Assembly: GCA_030833315.1 (NCBI GenBank)
Contig: JAURHM010000037.1
Location: 1-33,833 of the forward strand
Source: Burkholderiales bacterium
GTDB lineage: Bacteria; Pseudomonadota; Gammaproteobacteria; Burkholderiales; SG8-41
Direction of reading: 5' to 3'
Length of the DNA stretch: 33,833 bases
Positions 25,121-33,081 of this stretch are shown piece after piece. The stretch's first letter is position 1; each line of letters opens with the position of its first letter. The notes beneath the pieces are model-generated. The model saw only the letters and a list, made by a program, of their open reading frames with translations, was not told the origin of the DNA and searched no databases. The position numbers were made by a program, and so were the translations under genes.

Positions 25121-26150
25121 TGCGAAGCTTGTCGTCTTCGCGCTTGCCGCCGGTGCATGCGTGCAGGCGGCTGCACAAACCGCAAAACCGCTCTACCCCG
25201 GGGTTGGCCGCGCAGCGACAAACGCAGAAATAGCCGCCTGGGACATTGACGTTCGCGGCGATCTCAAAGGCTTGCCGCCCGGCTCCGGCAGTGTCTCCAG
25301 AGGCGAGACGCTGTGGGAGGCCAAATGCACTTCTTGCCACGGCAGCTTTGGTGAATCCAACCAGATGTTTCCGCCGCTCATTGGCGGCATCACTCCCGAA
25401 GACATCAAAACCGGCCGGGTTGCTGCACTGGCGAAGGGCGGTGAGCAGCGTACGACGGTTATGAAACTGTCGCGGATCTCGACGTTGTGGGACTACATCA
25501 ACCGCGCGATGCCCTGGAATGCGCCGAAAACGCTGACCGCCGACGAGGTTTATGCCCTGACCGCATATTTGCTCAACCAGGGCAACATCGTTCCCGACAG
25601 TTTCGTTCTTTCCGATAAAAACATGGCAGAAGTGCAGGCGCGGCTTCCCAACCGCAACGGCCTGACCCGCGATCACGGTCTTTGGGATACCCGGGGCAAA
25701 CCCGATGTCAGTGCCAAGGCCTGCATGAAAAACTGCGGACCGGAACCCCGCATTACCTCATCGTTGCCCGATCATGCCCGCGGATCCCACGGTGACTTTG
25801 TCGAGCAGAACCGCCTGTTCGGCCCCGTGCGCGCTGTCAGCCTTTCCGGCGGCGCTGCGGTTGCCGCGGTAACACCGCCAGCTGCGGCGCCGGCCGCCGA
25901 CCCCGCGCAGGCGCTTGCCGTAAAAGCTGGCTGCATGGCCTGTCATACCGCGAAGCAGCGTGGCATCGGGCCTGCGTTCGCCGAAATTGCCGCCAAATAT
26001 CGTGCCGACAGCGGCGCCGAAAACAAGCTCATGGCCAAAGTGAAATCAGGTGGGCAGGGTGTGTGGGGCAACATACCGATGCCGCCGTTTGCGAATTTGC
26101 AGGAGCAGGACCTGCGCACCTTGGTGCGCTGGATACTTAAGACTGAGTAA
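25104..26150 (+). CDS. soxD: Dihaem cytochrome subunit SoxD
   Basis: A 348-residue exported cytochrome. A signal peptide is followed by two haem-c domains with CTSCH (C75-C78-H79) and CMACH (C277-C280-H281), joined by a linker with an Ala/Pro-rich stretch near 250-270. PWNAPKTLTADEVYALTAYL and the NMAEV region fit the first SoxD domain. It receives electrons from SoxC. The start at 25104 lies inside the soxC 3' end, with GGGGAAG 7 nt upstream; the longer open frame has no signal sequence. Confidence 0.95.
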   Translation: MSRWNNAKLVVFALAAGACVQAAAQTAKPLYPGVGRAATNAEIAAWDIDVRGDLKGLPPGSGSVSRGETLWEAKCTSCHGSFGESNQMFPPLIGGITPEDIKTGRVAALAKGGEQRTTVMKLSRISTLWDYINRAMPWNAPKTLTADEVYALTAYLLNQGNIVPDSFVLSDKNMAEVQARLPNRNGLTRDHGLWDTRGKPDVSAKACMKNCGPEPRITSSLPDHARGSHGDFVEQNRLFGPVRAVSLSGGAAVAAVTPPAAAPAADPAQALAVKAGCMACHTAKQRGIGPAFAEIAAKYRADSGAENKLMAKVKSGGQGVWGNIPMPPFANLQEQDLRTLVRWILKTE

Positions 26151-26163
26151 ACCAGGAGGAAAC

Positions 26164-26619
26164 ATGAATCATTCGCGCAGAAAAGCCATCAAAACAGGCG
26201 GAGGCCTGCTGGCCTTATTGCTCTCGGCAGGCATTCTGAAACCCGGCGAAGCGCTGGCCCAGGCCGATGCGTTTTCGATGAAAACGCTGGCGGAGGCTTT
26301 GCGTGCGGTGGGCGCCCAGAATCCGGCCGCCTCCAACGCCATCGTCTTCAAGGCCCCTGCCATAGCCGAGAATGGAGCAGTGGTGCCCGTTGCGGTGGAA
26401 AGTAAACTGCCCGGCACGGAATCGATTACGTTGCTGGTGGAGAAGAACCCGACGCCGCTGGTTGCCAGTTTTGTCATTCCGGCCGGAACCACGGGCAGCA
26501 TTTCGACCCGGGTGAAGATGGGCCAGACTTCCGATGTCTATGCGCTGGTCAAGGCCGAAGGCAAGTTCTACATGGCCAAGCAGGAAATCAAGATCACTCT
26601 CGGCGGCTGCGGCGGCTGA
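26164..26619 (+). CDS. soxY: Sulfur-carrier subunit SoxY
   Basis: A 151-residue protein with a twin-arginine-type leader (HSRRKAIKTGGG) and an Ala-rich cleavage region ending ALAQA. The defining C-terminal GGCGG, with the carrier Cys149 two residues from the end, is present. Sulfur intermediates are bound covalently to this flexible arm while SoxAX, SoxB and SoxCD act on it. It forms a dimer with SoxZ and is probably exported with it. AGGAGG lies 4-6 nt upstream of the ATG. It starts 13 nt after soxD. Confidence 0.97.
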   Translation: MNHSRRKAIKTGGGLLALLLSAGILKPGEALAQADAFSMKTLAEALRAVGAQNPAASNAIVFKAPAIAENGAVVPVAVESKLPGTESITLLVEKNPTPLVASFVIPAGTTGSISTRVKMGQTSDVYALVKAEGKFYMAKQEIKITLGGCGG

Positions 26620-26637
26620 CCCCACAAGGAGAAAATC

Positions 26638-26949
26638 ATGGCAGATCCGATGAGAATTCGTGCAACCGCACGTGATGGCGCAGTGAACGTCAAAGTCCTG
26701 ATGAGCCACGAAATGGAAACCGGGCAGCGCAAGGATGCATCCGGCAAACTGGTACCCGCGCACTACATCCGCAGCGTCACTGCCACTCACCAGGGCAAGA
26801 CCGTGCTGACCGCGCAGTGGGGCCCGGCAGTTTCCAAAAATCCCTATCTGGAGTTCGATTTCAAAGGGGGCCAGAAAGGCGACAAGGTCGTTGTCACCTG
26901 GGAAGATAACAAAGGTGAAAAACGTAGCGACGAAGGGGTTATCAATTAA
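26638..26949 (+). CDS. soxZ: Sulfur-carrier subunit SoxZ
   Basis: A 103-residue protein with the typical SoxZ immunoglobulin-like segments: RIRATARDGAVNVKVLMSHE, then PAHYIRSVTATHQGK and KNPYLEFDFKGG. It lacks its own signal peptide, as is usual, and would be exported with SoxY. It follows soxY by 18 nt with AAGGAG in front. The stop is followed by a 162-nt gap before soxA that contains palindromes. Confidence 0.96.
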   Translation: MADPMRIRATARDGAVNVKVLMSHEMETGQRKDASGKLVPAHYIRSVTATHQGKTVLTAQWGPAVSKNPYLEFDFKGGQKGDKVVVTWEDNKGEKRSDEGVIN

Positions 26950-27015
26950 TTGATGGATAACCGGTTCTTGCGGGAAATATTTCAAGTAACTGATCCAAAA
27001 AAAGAACAGACTTGA

Positions 27016-27045
27016 GTGCAATGCACCCGCATCAAGCGGCGGGTG
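27016..27045 (+). other. Palindrome and hairpin between soxZ and soxA
   Basis: The perfect palindrome GTGCA-A-TGCAC (27016-27026) overlaps a hairpin of CACCCGC (27024-27030) and GCGGGTG (27039-27045) with an 8-nt loop. It has no T run, so it is not a standard terminator. It could be an mRNA stability or processing element, or a regulator site, in the longest gap of the sox cluster. Confidence 0.45.
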
Positions 27046-27111
27046 ACTGGTATGAAGCAGAGGGCTGGCGAGATTGCAAGCGGCAGTCCCTTCCACAACG
27101 GTGAGGAGACC

Positions 27112-27918
27112 ATGATGACCCGATTGATTGGCATTGCTGCGCTGCTGGGTGCGATATTCGCGTCCGGTGCCCATGCGCAAAACACCACACTCGACGAAAT
27201 TGCCCGCTACCGCGCGCAATTGCAGGATGGCAATCCCGCCGAACTGTGGGAAGCCCGCGGTGAGGATTTGTGGAAACAGAAGCGTGGCCCCAAGCAGGTG
27301 TCGCTGGAACAATGCGACCTGGGCAAGGGGCGCGGGGTAGTCAAGGGCGCCTATGCCGAGCTGCCGCGTTACTTCTCCGATGCGGACAAGGTGATGGATC
27401 TGGAGAGCCGGCTCCTGCACTGCATGGTGACACTGCAGGGATTCAGCCGCGCGGATGCTACCAAGCGCGTATTCGGTTCCGGCAGCAGCCGCTCCGACTA
27501 TGAGGCGCTCGCGGCATGGATCACTTCTGAATCCAGAGGCGTGGTCATGAAAGTCTCCCTGAATCACCAGAAAATGCAGGAGGCCTATGAGCTCGGTGAA
27601 AAGGCCTTCTATTTCCGCGGCGGACCGCATGACTTTTCCTGTGCGACCTGCCATAGCGAGGACAACAAACGCATCCGGCTGCAGGATCTGCCCAACCTGA
27701 CCCAGAAAAAAGGCGCGCAACTGGGATATACGACCTGGCCCGCTTACCGCGTTTCGCAGGGCGAGCTGCGTACCTTCCAGTGGCGCATCAACGACTGTTT
27801 CCGTCAGCAGCGCTTTCCCGACCTGGTATTCGGTTCCGAACTTTCGATCGCGCTGACCGCATTTCTTGCCTACAACGCCAATGGCGCAGCCTTCAACGCG
27901 CCGGCCATCAAACGCTAA
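27112..27918 (+). CDS. soxA: SoxA, mono-haem subunit of SoxAX
   Basis: A 268-residue exported cytochrome from the double Met at 27112/27115; GAGGAG at 27103-27108 is better spaced for 27115. The signal peptide ends near AHAQ. There is one haem motif, CATCH (177-181), and the active-site Cys229 in RINDCFRQQRFP, which becomes the cysteine persulfide haem ligand. C68 and C104 are placed where the di-haem type has its first haem and probably form a disulfide. With SoxX it joins thiosulfate to SoxY. The longer open frame upstream lacks support. Confidence 0.95.
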   Translation: MMTRLIGIAALLGAIFASGAHAQNTTLDEIARYRAQLQDGNPAELWEARGEDLWKQKRGPKQVSLEQCDLGKGRGVVKGAYAELPRYFSDADKVMDLESRLLHCMVTLQGFSRADATKRVFGSGSSRSDYEALAAWITSESRGVVMKVSLNHQKMQEAYELGEKAFYFRGGPHDFSCATCHSEDNKRIRLQDLPNLTQKKGAQLGYTTWPAYRVSQGELRTFQWRINDCFRQQRFPDLVFGSELSIALTAFLAYNANGAAFNAPAIKR

Positions 27919-27930
27919 GGAGACGACATC

Positions 27931-28563
27931 ATGAAAACGGCACATTGGGCACTGCCCGCAGTCGTGATCGCCGGCCTTGTTGCCGCCGGGTGCGCGACAG
28001 CACCCCGCGAAATTCAGCCAGTGACGGCCAATGACCTGGCCATCATGAAAGCCTCTTTCCAGGAAAAAGGACAAGCCAAACTCGACCGGCTTGATCAGGA
28101 CGAAGCGCAGAAGCTGTGCAGTCATCCGCCTTCGGTCCGGATTCCAGCGGAAGTTTCGGCGCGCATCGAAAAGAACAATATGGCGACCATCAAATATCCC
28201 GCTGACGGCAAGCTGATGGGCGACTGGAAGGCCGGTGAAGTTATTGCGCAGAGGGGGGTTGGCAAGCAGTTTTCCGATGATCCCAAGACTCCATCCGGCG
28301 GCAACTGTTATGCCTGCCACCAGCTGAGCAAGAATGAAATCTCGTTCGGCACCATCGGACCGAGCCTCTACAACTTCGGCAAGCTGCGCGGCGGCCCAAC
28401 GCCCGAGATGCAGCGTTACGCTTACGGCCGCATTTACAATTCGCAGGCGTTTTCGGCCTGCTCCAACATGCCGCGTTTCGGGCATAACGACATCCTGACC
28501 GAGCAGCAGATCAAGGATGTCACGGCCTTGTTGCTCGATCCGAATTCGCCGGTGAATCAGTGA
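27931..28563 (+). CDS. soxX: SoxX, cytochrome subunit (lipoprotein form)
   Basis: A 210-residue protein with one haem-c motif, CYACH (C126-C129-H130), and a likely Met ligand M180 in ACSNMPRFGHND. The signal sequence ends VAAGC, with C21 as a probable lipidation site, so SoxX may be anchored in the membrane. An N-terminal extension (about residues 25-115) makes it longer than classic SoxX. It partners SoxA. The TGA stop overlaps the soxB GTG start by 4 nt (GTGA). Confidence 0.92.
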   Translation: MKTAHWALPAVVIAGLVAAGCATAPREIQPVTANDLAIMKASFQEKGQAKLDRLDQDEAQKLCSHPPSVRIPAEVSARIEKNNMATIKYPADGKLMGDWKAGEVIAQRGVGKQFSDDPKTPSGGNCYACHQLSKNEISFGTIGPSLYNFGKLRGGPTPEMQRYAYGRIYNSQAFSACSNMPRFGHNDILTEQQIKDVTALLLDPNSPVNQ

Positions 28564-30254
28564 ACCGGAGAGAATTTCTCGGGGCGCTGGCGGCTGCGGC
28601 CGCCTGCGGTGTGCCGCTCGACGCCGCCCGTGCCCAGGTTGCACAGGCACTGTACGACCCACCGCGTTTCGGCAACATCAGCCTGCTGCATTTCACCGAT
28701 TGCCATGCGCAACTGCTCCCGATCTACTTTCGTGAGCCCAGCGCCAACATCGGTGTCGGTGAAGCCGCGGGCCGACTGCCGCACCTGGTTGGCGAACACC
28801 TCCTGAAAAACGCGGGCATCGCAGCGGGAACGGCCGAGGCCCACGCTTTCACCTACCTCGATTTTGCCGCAGCTGCAAAACGCTATGGCAAGGTCGGCGG
28901 CTTTGCGCACCTGGCAACGCTGGTCAAACGCCTGCGCGCGAGCCGGCCTGGCGCGCTGCTGCTTGATGGCGGCGACACCTGGCAGGGTTCCGCCACGTCG
29001 CTGTGGACGCAGGGCCGCGACATGATCGAAGCCTGCCAGCAGCTCGGCGTCGACATCATGACCGCGCACTGGGAGTTCACCTACGGCGACAAACGAGTGC
29101 AGGAAGCCATCAAGTCGCTGGACCGCATCGAATTCGTTGCGCAAAACGTCAAGACCGCCGATTTCGGCGACCCGGTATTCAAACCCTATGTGATGCGCGA
29201 GATGAACGGCGTACCCGTGGCTATCGTCGGTCAGGCCTTCCCGTACACCCCGATCGCCAACCCGCGCCACTTCGTACCGGACTGGACTTTCGGCATCCAG
29301 GAAACGGAGCTGCAGGCCGTCGTCAACGAGGCACGCAGCAAGGGTGCTCGCGCCGTGGTGCTGCTTTCGCATAACGGCATGGACGTTGACATCAAGCTGG
29401 CAGGCCGCGTGCGCGGCATTGATGCCATCATGGGCGGCCACACCCACGATGGTGTTCCGGTACCGGTGGTAGTCAACAATGCCGGCGGCAAGACCATCGT
29501 CACCAATGCCGGTTCAAACGGCAAATTCCTTTCGGTGCTCGACCTCGAGGTCAACAGCAGCGGCGTTGCCGACTTCCGTTATCGACTGCTGCCCGTGTTC
29601 TCCAACCTGCTGCCGGCGGATCCGCAGATGCAATCGCTGATCGAGCGCGTGCGCGCGCCGTACGCCGCCAAGCTGAACGAGCCGCTGGCTGTAACCGAGG
29701 GGCTGCTTTACCGGCGCGGCAACTTCAACGGCACTTTTGATCAACTGATTCTTGATGCCCTGATGGCTGTCAAAGGCACCGAAATTGGTTTCTCCCCCGG
29801 TTTCCGCTGGGGAACGACGATGCTGCCGGGGCAGACCATCCTGCGCGAACACTTGATGGACCAGACGGCGATCACCTATCCCAGCGTGACCGTCAACGAG
29901 ATGACCGGCGCGGACATCAAGTCGATCCTTGAGGATGTCTGCGACAACCTGTTCAACCCTGACCCTTACCTGCAGCAGGGCGGTGACATGGTGCGTGTTG
30001 GCGGCATGAGTTATGCCTGCGATCCCAGGGCCACCATCGGCAAACGTATCGACGACATGCGCCTTGGCGGCAAGCCGATTGAAGCCGGACGGCGCTACAA
30101 GGTTGTTGGCTGGGCGCCTGTTGCCGCCGGCGCAACCGGCGAACCGGTGTGGGATGTTGTCGAGCGGTACCTCAAAGACACCAAGGTCATCAAGCCGCGC
30201 GCACCCAATGTCCCGCGGATCATCGGCATGAGCGGCAACCAGGGGCTGGCGTGA
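28560..30254 (+). CDS. soxB: Sulfate thiohydrolase SoxB
   Basis: A 564-residue enzyme with a GTG start and a twin-arginine leader (RREFLGALAAA). Dimanganese-site motifs of the 5'-nucleotidase-like fold are LLHFTDCHAQLLP (Asp47, His49), LLDGGDTWQGS, LLSHNGMDVD and IMGGHTHDG. It hydrolyses SoxY-bound thiosulfonate to release sulfate. The signature GGDMVRVGGMSYACDP is near the C-terminus. It overlaps soxX by 4 nt and the following gene by 4 nt. Confidence 0.97.
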   Translation: MNRREFLGALAAAAACGVPLDAARAQVAQALYDPPRFGNISLLHFTDCHAQLLPIYFREPSANIGVGEAAGRLPHLVGEHLLKNAGIAAGTAEAHAFTYLDFAAAAKRYGKVGGFAHLATLVKRLRASRPGALLLDGGDTWQGSATSLWTQGRDMIEACQQLGVDIMTAHWEFTYGDKRVQEAIKSLDRIEFVAQNVKTADFGDPVFKPYVMREMNGVPVAIVGQAFPYTPIANPRHFVPDWTFGIQETELQAVVNEARSKGARAVVLLSHNGMDVDIKLAGRVRGIDAIMGGHTHDGVPVPVVVNNAGGKTIVTNAGSNGKFLSVLDLEVNSSGVADFRYRLLPVFSNLLPADPQMQSLIERVRAPYAAKLNEPLAVTEGLLYRRGNFNGTFDQLILDALMAVKGTEIGFSPGFRWGTTMLPGQTILREHLMDQTAITYPSVTVNEMTGADIKSILEDVCDNLFNPDPYLQQGGDMVRVGGMSYACDPRATIGKRIDDMRLGGKPIEAGRRYKVVGWAPVAAGATGEPVWDVVERYLKDTKVIKPRAPNVPRIIGMSGNQGLA

Positions 30255-31180
30255 GAAGGATCGTCCTTTCCGGGCTGGCATGCGTGCTGGCGCTGTGTGC
30301 CTTGCCGGCGCGGGCTGTTGACGCGATCCGGATCACGCCCAATGTCTATTACATCCGTGGCGAAGCCGGCGTGCCTTCCCCTGTCAACCGTGGACACACT
30401 TCCAATGCCGGGTTTGTCGTCACCACCGACGGCGTCGTGGTGTTTGATGCGCTGGGCACACCGGTACTCGGCAAGGAATTCATCGACGCCATCCGCAAGG
30501 TGACGTCGCAGTCGATCCGTCGCGTCATCATCAGTCACTATCACGCCGATCATTTTTATGGTCTGCCGCCGTTCAAGGATCTCGGTGTGGAAATCTGGGC
30601 CCACCCCGCAGCAGGCAGCTATCTGAACTCCGAAGCCTCAAGGCAGCGGCTGGCCGAACGCCAGTCCAGCCTCGCGCCCTGGATGGACAAGAATATGCGG
30701 CTGATCCCTGCCGATCGCTGGATTGACAAGGACACCTCGTTCAAGCTCGGCGCGCATACCTTCCGCGTATTTCCCGTCGGGCCGGCCCACACGCCGGAAG
30801 ATCTGGCCATGGTGGTGGAAGAGGAAAACGTGCTGTTCGTCGGCGACCTGATGTTTGCCGGGAGGCTGCCTTTTGTCGGTGATGCCGACAGCAAATCCTG
30901 GATCTCCGCGATTGACCGCATCATCAAGTTCAATCCCAAAATCATGGTGGGCGGCCACGGCGGCGTATCAACCAATGCCTCCGCCGATCTCCAGCTGACC
31001 CGCGAATATCTGGTGTACCTGCGTCAGAAAATGGGGGCTGCCGCCGACGATCTTGAGGATTTTGAAGTCGCATACAAAAAGACCGATTGGTCGCGGTTTT
31101 CGCATCTGCCGGCTTTCAACGAGGCCAATCGCCGCAACGCCTACAACACTTATATCCGCATCCAGGGAGGTGACAAATGA
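30251..31180 (+). CDS. SoxH-like metallo-beta-lactamase-fold protein
   Basis: A 309-residue exported protein from GTG 30251, with a hydrophobic signal (LSGLACVLALCALPARA). The zinc motif is ISHYHADHFYG (96-101), with the later DLMFAGRLPF and GGHGGVSTN. It resembles SoxH and the quinoprotein relay-type hydrolases found beside sox genes; the reaction is unknown, and SoxH is dispensable in studied hosts. It overlaps soxB (GTGA) and the DsrE lipoprotein gene (ATGA) by 4 nt each. Confidence 0.88.
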   Translation: MRRIVLSGLACVLALCALPARAVDAIRITPNVYYIRGEAGVPSPVNRGHTSNAGFVVTTDGVVVFDALGTPVLGKEFIDAIRKVTSQSIRRVIISHYHADHFYGLPPFKDLGVEIWAHPAAGSYLNSEASRQRLAERQSSLAPWMDKNMRLIPADRWIDKDTSFKLGAHTFRVFPVGPAHTPEDLAMVVEEENVLFVGDLMFAGRLPFVGDADSKSWISAIDRIIKFNPKIMVGGHGGVSTNASADLQLTREYLVYLRQKMGAAADDLEDFEVAYKKTDWSRFSHLPAFNEANRRNAYNTYIRIQGGDK

Positions 31181-31638
31181 ACAAACGGCTGAAGCAAATG
31201 GCATCGGCATTCGTCGGGGCACTCATCGTGTTGGCTGCGGGAGGTTGTGCGGGCATTGGCGGCAAGGCAGATGGTTCTATCGCCGAAGACAAGGTCGTTT
31301 ATCACATCAATGGTGGCCTCGAGCAGGCGACCAATGGATTACGCAACGTGCGCAATCATCTTGAAGTCAATCCCAAAGCGAAGATCGTCGTGGTCACCCA
31401 TGCCCAGGGGGTTGATTTCCTGATGCGTGACAAGAAGGATGTCAACGGCAATCCTTATGAAGTCACGGTTCAGGAACTCAAAGGCCAGGGCGTGAAATTC
31501 GATGTCTGCCAGATCACCCTGCGCAACCGCAACCTCGACAAAAGCCAGTTCATCGAGGAATCCACTTTCGTGCCTTCCGGCGTGGCCGAGATCACGCGTT
31601 TGCAGCAACGTGAGGGATACGCCTACCTGCGACCTTGA
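31177..31638 (+). CDS. DsrE-family lipoprotein
   Basis: A 153-residue protein beginning with a lipoprotein signal ending AGGC (C24), so the DsrE-like domain is extracytoplasmic. The domain shows VVYHINGGLEQAT, then KIVVVTHAQGVDFL and FDVCQITLRNRNL with a single conserved Cys111. DsrE-type proteins bind sulfane sulfur on such a cysteine but are normally cytoplasmic. The Cys and location at the end of the sox cluster suggest a role in periplasmic sulfur trafficking, by inference. It overlaps the SoxH-like gene by 4 nt, and a perfect terminator follows. Confidence 0.85.
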   Translation: MNKRLKQMASAFVGALIVLAAGGCAGIGGKADGSIAEDKVVYHINGGLEQATNGLRNVRNHLEVNPKAKIVVVTHAQGVDFLMRDKKDVNGNPYEVTVQELKGQGVKFDVCQITLRNRNLDKSQFIEESTFVPSGVAEITRLQQREGYAYLRP

Positions 31639-31662
31639 ACTCCGGCATCGCCGCAGCTTTGC

Positions 31663-31692
31663 CAACGGCGCCTCCGGGCGCCGTTGTTTTTT
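31663..31692 (+). terminator. Terminator at the end of the sox cluster
   Basis: A perfect 10-bp stem CAACGGCGCC (31663-31672) and GGCGCCGTTG (31677-31686) with loop TCCG is followed by six T's (31687-31692). It lies 25 nt after the DsrE lipoprotein stop. Confidence 0.95.
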
Positions 31693-31858
31693 GTAAGGAA
31701 CAAATCGCCGCAGCGCCGGTCAATTGATGGGACTTAATGCAAAACCGGTAATTTCGTTGCGCATACAGTGGCGTATGCATTCCTGTTCGGCATGCAGATC
31801 ATGCTGCTTGTTAATCGGGGTGACGCCTCGATCGACTCACGCGTGGCGAAGCCTGCCG

Positions 31859-32824
31859 TTATTGCACCGTAATATTCGCCTCGCGGATCACCTTGCTCCA
31901 TTTCTCCATGTCGGCGCGCACGAAGCTGCTGAACTCCGCCGGCGTACTGGTGGACGGCACCAGGCCGCTGGCGGCGAGTTGTTTCCCCACCTCCGGCGTG
32001 TGCATGAACTTCGCCGTCTCCGCGCTGATGCGCTGAAGAATCTCCGGGCGCACGCCCGATGGCGCAAACAGGCCGTACCAGGTGTTGATCACCAGCTCGG
32101 GCATGCCCGCTTCCGCGGTGGTCGGCACATTGGGCAGTGTCGGCAGGCGTTCAGGCACCAGCACCGCCAGCCCGCGCAGCCGTCCGCTGTTGATGAAGGG
32201 GATGGTTGCGGGGACCGTCACCATCACCATTTCCGCCTCACCGCCCAGGATGTGCGTCAGCGCAATGCTCGCGCCCTTGTACGGCACATGCAGGATGTCG
32301 ACTTTCGCCAGTGACTTGAACAGTTCACCGGCGAGATGGTTCGATGAGCCGACACCGCCGGAACCGAAGCTCATCTTGCCGGGATGGGCTTTCGCCAGCT
32401 TGATCAGTTCACTGATGTTTTTTGCCGGCACCGACGGATGGATCACGAACACATTGGGCACCGTCGACAGCATCGTCACTGGCGCGAAATCGCGCATCGT
32501 GTCGTAGCCGAGTTTTTTGTAGAGGCTGGGGCTGATCACCAGCGACGGACTGGTCAGCAGCAGTGTGTGACCGTCGGCAGGCGCTTTGGCCGCGAGTTCG
32601 GCAGCAAGATTGCCGCCGGCGCCGGTGCGGAAATCTGGCACCACCGGTTGCCCGAGAGCGGCGCCGAGTTTTTCCCCGACCAGCAGGCCGAGAATCTGCG
32701 ATGCCCCGGTGGGGAAGGCAACGATCAGGCGCACATTCTTCTCGGGATATTTCTGCGCCGGGGCCGGCAGCGCGCAAGTGAACACCATCATGGCCAGGCA
32801 AAGCGATGCTTTGACAGCGGACAT
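31859..32824 (-). CDS. Bug/TctC-family periplasmic substrate-binding protein
   Basis: A 321-residue receptor with a signal peptide ending near APAQ. Segments are RLIVAFPTGASQILGLL (the usual GG-SD is replaced by SQ), FRTGAGGNLAAE, ADGHTLLL (PDGYT replaced), HVPYKGASIALTH and MEKWSKVIREANI. The ligand is unknown and no TctA/TctB genes are near. GAGGAG precedes the ATG at 32822-32824. It is convergent with the sox cluster across its terminator. Confidence 0.93.
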   Translation of the reverse strand: MSAVKASLCLAMMVFTCALPAPAQKYPEKNVRLIVAFPTGASQILGLLVGEKLGAALGQPVVPDFRTGAGGNLAAELAAKAPADGHTLLLTSPSLVISPSLYKKLGYDTMRDFAPVTMLSTVPNVFVIHPSVPAKNISELIKLAKAHPGKMSFGSGGVGSSNHLAGELFKSLAKVDILHVPYKGASIALTHILGGEAEMVMVTVPATIPFINSGRLRGLAVLVPERLPTLPNVPTTAEAGMPELVINTWYGLFAPSGVRPEILQRISAETAKFMHTPEVGKQLAASGLVPSTSTPAEFSSFVRADMEKWSKVIREANITVQ

Positions 32825-33048
32825 CGTGGTTCTCCTCCCTCAGTCGGTAACGGCAGACTTTTGACGGGCAATGTTTGTTTTTATGAGTCGATGCAGCCCA
32901 GTCAATATAACGCGGAGCCCCGTCGAATGCTTAAAGAAAAATAGCAATAAAAACATATGGTTATGACGATTTCCGCAATGTGGTCCGGCAGTCCCTTGAA
33001 CCCGTTACAGCAAAATGGATTCTGTGCGCTGCCGCTGTTTGCGTTAGA

Positions 33049-33076
33049 TTCCTCCTCAGACAAAAACGAGGAGGAA
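33049..33076 (+). promoter_or_regulatory. Hairpin sequestering the Shine-Dalgarno sequence
   Basis: TTCCTCCTC (33049-33057) pairs perfectly with GAGGAGGAA (33068-33076) across a 10-nt A-rich loop. The right arm contains the GAGGAGG ribosome binding site of the gene starting at 33082. In mRNA this would hide the site, which suggests conditional translation, such as an RNA thermometer or an element opened by a protein or ligand. Confidence 0.6.
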
Positions 33077-33081
33077 GCGGC

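Noticed and set aside
26215-28662. Long minus-strand open frame (815 codons) across soxY-soxX
   Set aside because: It is the antisense shadow of clear sox genes. High GC keeps stops out of this frame, and the translation has no family look.
31761-31778. GCATAC/GTATGC inverted repeat as an operator
   Set aside because: It is a short 6-bp stem without a nearby promoter or gene start, and could easily arise by chance.
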